DNA of 64,000 nucleotides from Thuidium tamariscinum (lineage: Eukaryota; Streptophyta; Bryopsida; Hypnales; Thuidiaceae). Position 1 is the first letter of the stretch. Every line of letters begins with the position of its first letter. The position numbers were made by a program, and so were the translations under genes. The notes under the pieces were generated by a model. That model was not told where the DNA came from, searched no databases, and saw only the letters and a list, made by a program, of their open reading frames with translations. The stretch is taken from assembly GCA_947034885.2 (NCBI GenBank), contig OX344750.2, positions 5,828,001 through 5,892,000 of the forward strand, read 5' to 3'. Of this stretch, positions 1-10,285 are shown one piece after another.

Positions 1-3000
1 GTGGCGTACGCGGAAGTGTGCTTCTCCGCGTTTGGCGACCGCGTGAAGCATTGGGTCACGTTCAACGAGATCCATCACAGTGTTTTTTTGTATCCGAGCA
101 TTGGCTGTGGCGCTGCGTCCTGCGGTGACCTCCATCGCCTGCCGTACCTCCTCGCCCATCACATGCTCCTCGCCCACTCGCAAGCCGTGCACAGCTACCG
201 ATCCAAATTCCAGGTAAACCCCAGCTCCTTGCGTTCCTGCTGTGAAGACGACGACAGACAGAATTAGGGTTTGGATGAGTTAAAATCAACCTGCTATCCT
301 AAAATGAATCTAATAGATACTCATTGGGAATATTCTGCAATGAGTATCTTATTCTTTGGCGTACAATATTCAATGAATGTTTTATACAACTTTGAAATTA
401 GGGCATCACGTTGGAAAATCCTTCCATTGAAATTTGAGCTCTTATCCCTTAAATGGCGTTCTTTTGTTTATATAAACAATGCAAAAGAATGTAAAAGGGA
501 TCAAAAGTCACTTTGAAGCAAGGTATGGATATTGTTGTTTGCCCAAAATTTGTGAGGTTAGAGCAAAAGTTAATAGTGAATGGTACCTTATCTGTGCTTG
601 GCAAGCTATATTCATTGAATTGGATCTAAAAGGTTGAAGCGTTTCAAAAACGTGTGAAAAATACTTTTTGTTTGCAATTATGTCAAAACCAAACTCGAGG
701 GTCTTAACATGTTTAAGGCTTAGGAGGTGGATGCTTTTAGCGCCCACAACATTTCAACTTCAAATATTCCTGACTAATTCCACAAAGGTTCAAAAAATAT
801 GAAATGATTGATTAGATGCCAATTCCATTTTTCTGTCTTTGAAGTGCAAATGTGTTTGATATAGTGCTTGATTTTCTGTTGGTTGTGATCCAGCGTCCAG
901 GGACTTCAATTGGGATTGTTTTGGATGTGCAATGGTATGAGCCAATTTCAGATTTGCAAGAAGACATTGATGCTGCAGAACGGATGATGGTGTTTCAAAT
1001 CCAATGGTGAGCTACTCTCATTAAAATTTGCATTGTTTTCAAATTGCAACCGGGGTGAAAACATCTATTAAATATCCATTTGGAGCAGAAAAAAGAGAGA
1101 AATGTGGTCTCTGTACATGAAATACCGGTTCAGTATTGGGATCAAAAGAAAATAGTTTTTAATTGATTTTCAAAAAATACCCCAAACGATGCTATTCTCA
1201 TGTGTCCTGTAAGTATCATTTATTGGATGGACTAAAATCAAATGGTGAATCATTTGAGAACATTAGAGCTCTCAATTTTAGTATATTCAAGGTTTTGAGA
1301 TTTTAGTCAATTTTGGTAAGTAGCTAGTACCTTGTTTTTTCTTGGTGGAGTTGGAATCAAGTAATAAGCCATTTTAGTATATCTAAGACCTATCAACCAT
1401 TCAAGGATTCAAGTCCTCTTGATGTTATTAGGATGTGTTAAGTGACTACTTTTTGTTCTTCCTCTCTTGATGGTAAGCCATTCAATCTAGAATATTCAAG
1501 ACTTGTAGATCTTACTAGAATGGCTTATCATGAAAGACTACATCTTTGTGGTAGAATCCAATGGTAAACGAACCTAGGACATTTGAAAATTCTTAACCAT
1601 TCATGATCTTTTACCTCTTATAAAAATATATTGTGTGCTTACATAACATTCAGTAGCATGTTATGACACTGCCCTCTCTCTACCTTCTCTCTACAGTGGA
1701 GGGTGTGGCATATTCCACACCCAACAACCTCTTCGTCCTGTACCTCTTTAGTTACTTCAGTAGTTACTAATAAAACAGTGTTGGGATGTTGAATATTCCA
1801 CACCCTCCACTGTTGAGAGAAGGGCAGTGCCAACCAATGTTACTGAATGTTATGTTATATCTTTCAACTTGTAGACAATGGGATCATCTATTTGGTTGTA
1901 AATTAAAAAGATGGGCTCATGGACTCCTCCATATAATTCCCCCTTGCAGGTTGATGGATCCGCTTGTACACGGGCATTACCCTGCAATCATGTACACCTT
2001 CCTCCAAGACCGACTGCCTAGGTTCACGGAGGAGGAGGCCATGGCTTTGAAAGGCTCCTTTGATTTCATCGGGTTGAACCATTACACCACCCACTACGCG
2101 CAAGACGACCCTAATGCGCCCGAGTTTTCACGTTACGGAGTGGAGTTTCATGATGCCAGAATGATCCCCATCAGTACGTTAATGTCGTCCTTGCCATTGC
2201 CAACCGTCTTTTCTTTTTCCTTGGGAGTTCAGGGTTTAGGGTTTAGCACAAAATCATTCTGATTTCATTCGTTCATGAATTTTTTATAACAGCTTCTTTC
2301 AATTAGAACAAGATTTATCTCCTGACCAAAGTTTTCACGACTTCAGGGCAATCAAACGAGATACAGCTCCTTCTCCTTGGTGCCACTGAAGAAGTGAAAC
2401 TAATTTAAGGAATTCTAGTAGAAAAAAATGCAAATATAAAACAAGTAGTGTGATTTGAGCATAAATCATTCAAATTAACTTGAAAGAGTATCATGTGTTG
2501 AGTTCTGCTCACCAAATGTGTGTTTTCATTGGGATATTGAGGAAATAGATTGATCTACTTTCATTTTGCTCCACCTTACTGGTACATAGTATTGTTTTGT
2601 TTTGTTTTAAAAGTGAGTTTGTGATGAGTTCAAATTCATCTTTCTTATGAAGCGAGTGCACTTGCAGATGTCAAGAATGGCATCCCCATTGGACCCCAGG
2701 TATCTATCTATCGACCTTCTCAGCAGATGAGCGCTTCCCAGGTTATACGCTCTTGAATTCTTCGCCAAAATTTTCTGTGGAACTTGTTTTTCTTCTCTTT
2801 TTGTTGTGATGAATTGTGTTTTTTTCTTTCAGGGAGGATCATCGTGGCTGCAAATTGTGCCCTGGGGTATGGGCAAAGTGTTGGATCGATTCAAACTGTT
2901 GTACAATAATCCACTCATCTACATAACAGAGAATGGTATGTTTGTTTCTCAATCCTGGTTTTTGTTTTTTGGCAACCAACACAATAATGCCAAAGAAGGT

Positions 3001-4177
3001 GTGTGCCAGCCAGGTCTCTCTCGGTTTGGGTTCTGGGTTTAGGGTTCAGGGTACATGTGGACTGGAATTGGAGTTTGGAAGTGGAATTGCAGTCTCTTCT
3101 TATTCAGTAGAAGTTTGGTGGTGCCTCGAATGATTCCCAATGAGCCTTGATGATGTTTTGAATGAAAAGCTGTGAACCTTGCCTCTAAACCTAATATTTT
3201 GGCACCTCTTTTGATCAATTGCTATGGAATATAAAATGCAAAGTTGTCAGCATTGAACAACGTGGGTTTGGTTTTATTCTTACAGGAGTGGATACGTCAG
3301 ATGAGCTTGGCTTGCCAATAGAAACAGTGCTTCAGGATGACTTACGCATTCAGTATCACAATGACTACCTCAGCTTTGTCATTGGAGCCTTGAGGTAATT
3401 AGAAGAGTCTTTTCACATTCCAACCTCTTGCAGAAAACTGAAACGAACTTTCACACAAGCGATTATTTTGAACATCAGGTTTTATTGGAATAATTTTACA
3501 TGGAAAATCGTATGTTTGAAGTTTTTCAAACTCTTCTGGTACAAAATGAAATTAATAATTTTTTGGTCAAATGTCTAAAGTTAGTATTATAAAACTCCAA
3601 AATTAAGAACACTCAGGGGTGTAATTTCGATCAAGGAATCAAGAACTTGGTGCATATGAATTTTAGATTTCAATTTGAAGTATCAAAAGATGAGCATGCT
3701 ATGTTAGTGTTGTTTGTGTAATATAATCCATACCACTCACAGATGCAGTATAGTACGTAACACTTAACTATTTTCAGATTTGATAAGTAGAATAAAAACT
3801 TGACTTAATAATCTTCGTTTTTGTAGTTGTAGTTGGACTTACTAGGCAAGAAGAAAGTATCTTCAAGATCAAAATTGGGATTTGACATGAACGTGGATAC
3901 TTGCTCAGATGAAGTTGATTTGCATTAATTTCTGACAAGAATTCCAGGCCAACTGATGAATGGAGTTGTGCACTGCAGAAATGGTTCCAACATTGGAGGT
4001 TACTTTGTGTGGTCGTTTCTGGACAACTTTGAGTGGGAGGACGGGTTTAGTAAGCGCTTTGGACTTTTCTACGTTGATTATCATAATGGTCTTAAGCGTT
4101 TACCCAAATCCTCTGTCGCCTGGTTTAAAAGCCTTCTTCAGCCCCACTTAGACAAAGGCGATCACTCCATCCTCTAA
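1..4177 (+). CDS. GH1 family beta-glucosidase, 3' part (7 exons)
   Basis: Hydrolyses beta-glucosides by the retaining GH1 mechanism; plant members act in the apoplast, vacuole or plastid, and the targeting end lies outside the window. Exons inferred from frame, GT-AG borders and family alignment: 1-213, 894-1006, 1950-2173, 2668-2699, 2833-2935, 3286-3394, 3979-4177 (stop). Together they give 330 codons that stay open across every junction. About 170-200 N-terminal residues of the usual ~500 are missing upstream. Motifs in order: VTFNE with the acid/base Glu (codon 23), [52 protein letters not shown] with the nucleophile Glu (2929-2931), then [18 protein letters not shown] of the aglycone site. 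Oddity: the residue after the acid/base Glu is Ile instead of the almost invariant Pro (TFNEP). Both catalytic Glu are present, so it looks functional. Substrate cannot be assigned. Confidence 0.93.
1639..1857. mobile_element. Foldback MITE in GH1 intron, TTA target duplication (Tourist-like)
   Basis: The 943-bp intron (1007-1949) holds an almost fully palindromic insert. The left arm runs from 1642 (CATAACATTCAGTA) to about 1731 and the right arm from about 1775 to 1854 (TACTGAATGTTATG). The arms match over about 80 bp with some mismatches. The insert is bordered by TTA at 1639-1641 and 1855-1857. A 3-bp TTA/TAA duplication is the mark of PIF/Harbinger (Tourist) elements; the class call is an inference from that. 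No coding capacity. A transcript would fold into a long hairpin. Confidence 0.75.
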
Positions 4178-6820
4178 CTTGAGTCTTTCTGAAGAACTCG
4201 AGTACTGAAAAGGAAAACTTAGGTTTTCCTTTTTTAAGCACAACCATGTTTTTTTCTTAACAAATAGACACTTTAATTATTCTACTGCAGGAACTAAACA
4301 TCACATTGAACTGAACGAATTTAACCTCATTGTAAATTTTATAGCTACAAGAAATAGTAGAAACAGCCCAGTTTGTGGTTGCGTAAGCACTCACTTACTA
4401 GACAGAGAGGCCTTACAATGCTTTTCTGAGGGTCTAACCCTGAAGCGCTCTGATGTCCAATATCTGGACAATGTACAGATTGAAAATCAGATTTGTTTCT
4501 CATTCCAGTTTGGATGAAAGTCATCCAATTTTTAGGGATATTGTACTTTTATGAAGTCTGATCCAAGGGTTGGATTTGGCGTTACTACAATACATATGTT
4601 TTTATAATTACAAATGTGGAAGTATGTCAAGTAGTTGATCAAACCAAAATTGCATTGATTGTAGTTGGAACTTGGAATTCCAAAAATGAGGTCATAGAAT
4701 TGCAAAATACAAAAATCCCCCAAGATCACTATGTCAAGAGAACCTCACTTCAAATCCATTGGAACAATTTTTTTTTTAAATGACAATTTTTGCTTGTACA
4801 ATTGTAATTATTGTAGTTTTCCCTTTCAAAATTTATAGAAAATGTTGGTGATAGCATTGGTGAATCTAACCATGTAGATAGAATTTGAAACTCAAACTCT
4901 ACAACTTTATTTGCTTTCCAATTCTAAAATATTCTTCCATAATTATAGTACTTTATGAAAATATTTCTGAAATTGTCAATTCTAGTGATGAATTTGGACT
5001 TTTAGGAGCTAGACTTCTCATTGAAAAAAAAAAGAGTTGAAAAGAAATCATGTAAATTAAATTGTTATTTAAAGGGTCAATGCCTCTCATTGAAAGACTA
5101 ATCAATGTAAAAAAGAAAGCTTGTAAGAAATGTTATTTGAAGGGTCTATCCTTCTCAGTCATTGAAAGAAGTCAAAGTATAATGAAAGTATGTAAAAAAT
5201 GTTATTTGAAGGGTCTATACTTCTCATTGAAAGAAGTTAAAGTAAAAAAAAAGCATATAGAAACTATAGTAAGTGATGCCATCAAAGCTTGATATTTACA
5301 AAAGCTTTCAATAAACCAATAGCTTTTGGCTAGATTTTAATGATTCAATCCTACTTGATAAATAAACTCTTGTTTATTCACTCACTCCATCCATTATGAA
5401 ATTCTAGATTTCATTCTCTCAAACTAAAAAAGACACATAAGAAGAGTTTTTGTGGTTCTAAGAGATTATTTTAGTCCCGTGCTCGAATATGTGAACCAAT
5501 CACTATATGTGGCACATTTCAACAAGTTCCCATCGTTCAGGAACTTGTGGTCTTCAAATAATTACGGCCAAAAAACCTTCTTATGAAGCATGTAAACTAT
5601 TTTTCTTTATCTTTTGCTTGAGGGTGAAGAGCAAGTACTAGGTTCATAAGATGGAGAGTTGACTATAAATAAGACAATGTTTTGTTTTTCTTTTAGAGGA
5701 AAAATATTTTGATACTTTCTAAGCTTTATATAAATGATATCCATAGTATTTAATTGAATATTTTCTTAAGGTAAAAAGATCTTAAATTTAAGTTCATTCA
5801 TTTGTTTTGAATTCACCTTAAGCTAGAATGAATTTGTTCAATGAATAGACCATCCATGCTACTTATTTATGATATAGTTATTCCATAGATGTTCACATTA
5901 TTTAGCAAAATGCAAATATTCTCTTTTAGCTTTCGATTAAACAATCATTGGCATTAATATTCTCATTGATGTGGATTGGTAACTATATAGTATGCCATTG
6001 ACATTATACATATTGCAAATTACATCGTACTGACATATGTTGAACTGTAACATTTGCAACATCACCTTTGCATTTACCTTAAAAAACATAGTGTTTTCTT
6101 TAGTTTGGTTGACATGGATTTTAAACACAAGAGTGCATCCAAATTTTAGATGAATACATGTAAGGATGAATGTGTGGCCATCCAAATGTTCCACTGAGAG
6201 TAAAGCTTACAGCGGAGTTCCTCATGATGCCAGAAAATGGTTGTTGGGAAATTTGACTTTCTTTGTACAGTGTCAGAAATAGACTTGTATGACTGGATTT
6301 CAATGTAGCCTGTTTATATGCAAAGTGTTAGATTTTACTGTTTCCAACACGGAAGGATTAATGGAGGAACAAAGTACTGAAGGTACTTTGAATTGAAGGA
6401 CACGCTCTTCTAACTTCTATTTTTCTGACTGCTCTAAGTTTAACTTGATATCACAGTTTGGTGTGCAAACCCGACCTTCTAAAGAATATTGAACTGTACA
6501 TTGATAATACGACGTAATCTCTCTGTAACAACGTCGAATCATGGCGGTGGCAATGGCCACATTAATTCTAGACGCTATCTCGCAGACGCTAGGACCTGTA
6601 TATCAAAAGGATTCCACAGTCGAAATCCAAGATATCCATCAGTCTGAAATTTTGAAGAATTGGACCATAATCAGCTAGTATGATTTAGTGATAATAGAAG
6701 ATGATTTTCTAGGACTAGAACTTGGACGCAAATTGGTCCACTTTCCGCATATTAGATTCCCTACAGTACTTTAGTACCGTCGCTGTGAAATCTTTGTGGA
6801 CCAAGTTCAGAATTCCTCGA
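4178..6820. other. Intergenic, AT-rich, no gene recognised
   Basis: Lies between the convergent 3' ends of the beta-glucosidase and the thioesterase, so it contains two 3' ends. Short open frames here (for example 5937-6303 on the minus strand) show no family motif and have intergenic composition. The only structure seen is the tandem repeat at 5011-5256. Confidence 0.6.
5011..5256. repeat. Tandem repeat, about 68-bp unit, 3.5 copies
   Basis: Each unit starts with a version of CTTCTCATTGAAAGA and ends with GTTATTTGAAGGGTCTAT. Units start near 5011, 5081, 5149 and 5218, and the last is partial. The left units are more degenerate. The array produces a short open frame (5062-5292, with a repeated CKKCYLKGL), which is probably a by-product of the repeat rather than a gene. 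Confidence 0.7.
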
Positions 6821-8924
6821 TCAGCACGCAGCATTGCCTTCGACTTTCCACGATCGCCATGTGGTCTTCCCACGAAGAATCTCTTGTTGCCCTGCACCTT
6901 GAGTTCGGAGGAGATGCGTATATTGACGGCAACTCGGACTTGCAGCAGCGCCGTCCATCGCCAATTCAACGTCGTTTCTGACATCAGGATCACCGTCTTC
7001 GCCATTGACGCTGGTTTTGGAGCCCGTGAGAGACTCCACGACATCGGTGCTGTGGCATTCTCTCCGGTATTCCAGCACTATGCTCGCTAGCGTGTGCGTT
7101 TCCATGTGGTTCACTGGTATACTCTGCAAGCAAAATCATTCACGTAACCCATGTTAGTACTTCGAAACTATGAATCTCATTCTCAAATTTCAGTCTTAGC
7201 TTTCGTATCGAGGCAGTTAATGGTGTGAAGTCTCCATTCACCATATTCAGCATATTCATCATAACGAAATCAATTGCAAAAACTTACATGTCAGTGAACT
7301 CCTATTTTTCAGATCGAGTTATAGCGCAAATATATCAAAGTTCACTTGTAAGACCAATGGAGCCTCAAGATACTGCACTGGTCACCAAGATGCAGGATAG
7401 AGTCCCTGGCAGGAAGTCGGATAACGGATCCTCTAAGTACCTCACTCGGTAAGAATTAGAGGAGATTGGAGTCCGAGATCTCAAGACTTACTTCCAGGAC
7501 CCAGTTGATGTACTTGAGGTTGTTCACGTGCTGGTTCATGTCGAGATCCGCAGGCGTGGACGTGAGCTCCGACCTTTGATGTTCCGTTGAACCCTCGTCC
7601 AGTTTCGCAATCCTCGTCGTGGAGCATTCGTTGTCCCTGAAAGCCGTTTTATTCTTCACAAATGCGGGCTCAATTTCATCTCGAACTTCCTCAGGAATTT
7701 TCGACAACCGCCTTGTGGTGCCGTTCATCATGCACCAAGTGCTGGTGGCGCGCGCCAGCACTTCCCCAGTGCGATACGAGCGCATGACCCAGTCGCGTCT
7801 CATGCCGTTCTTTCCAGCTTTGGCGACCCAGGAGTCGATTTCGATGACCTCAGGCCAAGAGGGGTAACGCTCCACGTGCACCTGAAACGTCAATTTTAAC
7901 GTTAAATTGGCGGTATTCTAGTACTCTGGGACCTTTCGAAATGCTTGTTCTGAGACGTAAATCCATACCTATCCAAGATTTCAGACCTTGAAGTATGTAT
8001 TTGCCCCAATTTTTGGCATTGGAATTGCATCACTTTACCCCCCTAAGTAACGGCGACATCGACTGCCTGGATTATGAAATGCTCAAATTCCTAATCTCTG
8101 CCTGGATTGTGAAAATGGATGATCTATACATGTCGAAAAATTAATGTTTGTCTATCTTTTAGAGATGCAATTGGCGTGGTTATTCAATTCTTAATGATTG
8201 TTGTGCAAGGTTCTGAAGGAATTTATGAGGGAATGGAAAAAAAGATCAAACAAAAATGAAAATCTGATAGCTAGATTCTCTTCTATAATTAATTCAATTT
8301 ACCCAGAAGCTCAAAATCTACATCCGACTTCCTGCCATGGACTCTCACCTGCATCTTGGTGACCACCCAGATGAGTCCCCGGCGGTCCATCCCGCGCGTG
8401 GCGCCAAAGCCGTCGCCGGCAATCCCCAGGAGCTGCACGTGGTTGAGTGCCGTCTCCTGGAATAAGCTGAAAACCTCACGGATGGAAGTGGACTTGTCGG
8501 GGCCGACTTCGTAAGATCTTATAACGAAGATCTGTCGGTAGACTTGGGGATGTTCTTCTGCAATTCCACCTTGGCGGAGCTGGTGCAGGGGAGTGATTTC
8601 TCGACGTGGGGATCTCTCCAAGACTTCGGGACTGCAGGTTTTCAACGTGGAACCGTCATGCGAGTGGAGTGCCTCCTGAATAGATTTGGAAAATTCTCGC
8701 TCCATGAGGACTGATTGCACGGGCTCATGGCGACGCGATTGCAGGCCACGGATCGATGTCGACTTCGGTGACGAGTTTGAAAACTTCAGAAACGAAGAAG
8801 AACTGATGTTTGCAGAGGACGAGAGGCCTGAATTTGAAAGGCTCGAAGTCGAAGTCAATGTAACGGACTTGGCCACTACGGACTTGGCCGATACAGAAGC
8901 GGACATGAATCCTATACTGTCCAT
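6821..8924 (-). CDS. FATB: Plastid acyl-ACP thioesterase, FATB type
   Basis: Releases free fatty acids from acyl-ACP in the plastid stroma and so ends de novo fatty acid synthesis; FATB enzymes favour saturated chains. Three exons, all phase 0: 8924-8349, 7881-7492, 7123-6821 (stop). The predicted length is 422 aa, normal for FATB. The first in-frame ATG (8924) follows an in-frame TAA about 45 bp upstream, which supports this start. The first ~60 residues are Ser-rich without acidic clusters, as in a transit peptide. Motifs: QETALNHVQLLGIAGDGFG, LIWVVTKMQVHVERYPSW (across junction 1), AGKNGMRRDW and TRRLSKIPEEVR (FATB rather than FATA style), DLDMNQHVNNLKYINWVLE with catalytic Asp/Asn/His, and LEYRREC with the conserved Glu and Cys. 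The C-terminal RGKTTWRSW is near the family end. Intron 2 contains an inverted copy of the exon 1 end (separate entry). Confidence 0.95.
7379..7423 (+). repeat. Inverted 45-bp copy of the FATB exon 1/intron 1 junction, inside intron 2
   Basis: By eye, 41 of 45 bases match the reverse complement of 8321-8365. That stretch spans the last 17 bases of exon 1, the donor CAG|GTGAGA and the first bases of intron 1. The copy lies in intron 2 (7124-7491) in opposite orientation, so the FATB pre-mRNA contains sense and antisense versions of its own first donor site. Weaker similarity may continue on both sides; the local plus-strand frame reads VTKMQDRVPGRKSD against VTKMQVRVHGRKSD in the gene. Confidence 0.85.
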
Positions 8925-9979
8925 GGCCGGCGACTCGACGACGAAGGTAGCTTCAAAAACCGAATTTTAAAGTCTTCACGTATTGAGCTCAAGATTTTCA
9001 CCGAACGTCTCTAGAAGATCAGGCAATGTATGTTTCTATCCTCGACGTACGTACTAGACTCTGCCTGTCAGCGCAAGTTGGAATTCGGAATGAAGTTTCT
9101 TTTGAACTCTTCTTTCCGAAATATGTACAGAGAGCAAGATGAGGATTTTCAACACTAGCTAGCTTCCAGGAAATAATTCGCCCAACAGCGCACTTACAAC
9201 GTTACGACCTCCTGAACTCGGACAAGACAACCCTGTGTCTAGCTAACTGGATGCAAGTCTCAGGCTGTTTGCAAGGTTAGGAATGAGACGAAGCTGCATA
9301 AATGTGAAAGCCTGGAAAACTTGTGATCGACTGATCATGTATATGCTTTGAGTCCCTGCTGTTCAGGAGCTCATATTTTATACACAAACTCGCAAGCTGC
9401 GTCCGTGCATTCGGGGTTCCACGGCGCCGGCCTCGGAATTCCAACCTGGGGTCGCTGGCTGTACGTAGCATTCTCTTCATGAAAGGAAACTGGGAACTAC
9501 TAGACGCCATGGCGTTATGTCTCTCACCTACTTCGATGTTAGACCCAGCAACCCCGTTGAAAGCTACGAGCGCCAAATAGGGTGATCGACGCGTGTGTGC
9601 AAAGCCTCACTTGGGGCTTGAATGTGTTGCTTTCAGAAGCTTGAGTTAGCTAGCATCCGATCCACTCATGTGGTTCTCGGCAAAGTCACCATTTGTCAAA
9701 GCAACGGAGACCAGACTCTGCATGTTGTGAGTGTTTCTGCAAAGTGAGAGTACGTGCGACATTGACAACTTACATCGGAGACGATACACTATAATTACAC
9801 TTACTGAAACAACTGTTACTAAGTTGTGACTGGTTTCAAAGTGGCGTCGGTTACATTTTGGAACTTACAGGGCCTTGCAGATATTTTGGGTGTGATCAGC
9901 ACTGAATTATTACGACCTTTGGGAACGACTATGGGGTGGTTGGAAGGGTGCTTTTGTATTTAAATATTGTCTTTATGGT
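8925..9979 (-). other. FATB upstream region with a 99-codon open frame (9277-9576)
   Basis: This 1-kb stretch is less AT-rich than intergenic DNA further out and should contain the FATB promoter and 5' leader. A minus-strand open frame at 9576-9277 starts MALVAFNGVAGSN and is rich in Ser and Arg. It is not in frame with the FATB start and no splice joining the two could be defended, so it may be an upstream ORF, an alternative first exon or chance. No promoter elements are claimed. Confidence 0.35.
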
Positions 9980-10285
9980 GAATTTCAAAAAAATGGCAAT
10001 ATTTATAATGCCATTTTTCGGACCGCGCAATCCAAACTAAAAGCTAACATCTAGGATAGGTATAGAGTTTCAAACATCTAAGACTTATGTAGATTTACAA
10101 AATGTACGACAATTTTACAGTTCGGACCTCGCGGTCCGAAACATCTTACAGTACTAGTATAGATTTCAGTCATCTACAATGCATATAGACTTCAAAAATA
10201 TATGAAAGGTTTAGATTTCGGACCTTGTGGTCCGAACTGTAAAAACTGCCAAATTAATGGCATATTGCCGTTTTAACGAAATTTT
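9980..10285. mobile_element. Foldback/MITE-like element with TTCGGACC...GGTCCGAA palindromes
   Basis: Outer arms are inverted: GAATTTC...ATGGCAATA...ATGCCATTTTTCGGACC at the left, and at the right the reverse complement of GAAAATTTCG...CGGCAATATGCCAT...TTCGGACC. Inside are two intact palindromes of the form TTCGGACC-4 bases-GGTCCGAA (about 10120-10139 and 10218-10237) and a half-site with partial palindrome at 10017-10027. They are separated by diverged repeats of CATCTA...ATAGATTTC...AAAATAT type. No coding capacity. Clear target duplications were not identified. Confidence 0.6.

Noticed and set aside
1786-1949. Upstream extension of the open frame entering the GH1 exon at 1950
   Set aside because: It lies in the MITE and intron; family alignment, phase and the TTGCAG acceptor place the exon start at 1950.
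2227-2252. Telomere-like AGGGTTTAGGGTTTAG inside a GH1 intron
   Set aside because: Only two repeats, and a similar pair at about 3035-3050; such short words are common in plant DNA and need no special explanation.
3948-3978. Alternative acceptor before the last GH1 exon (AG at 3947)
   Set aside because: It puts the FVWSFLDNF frame out of register; the acceptor at 3978 keeps it.
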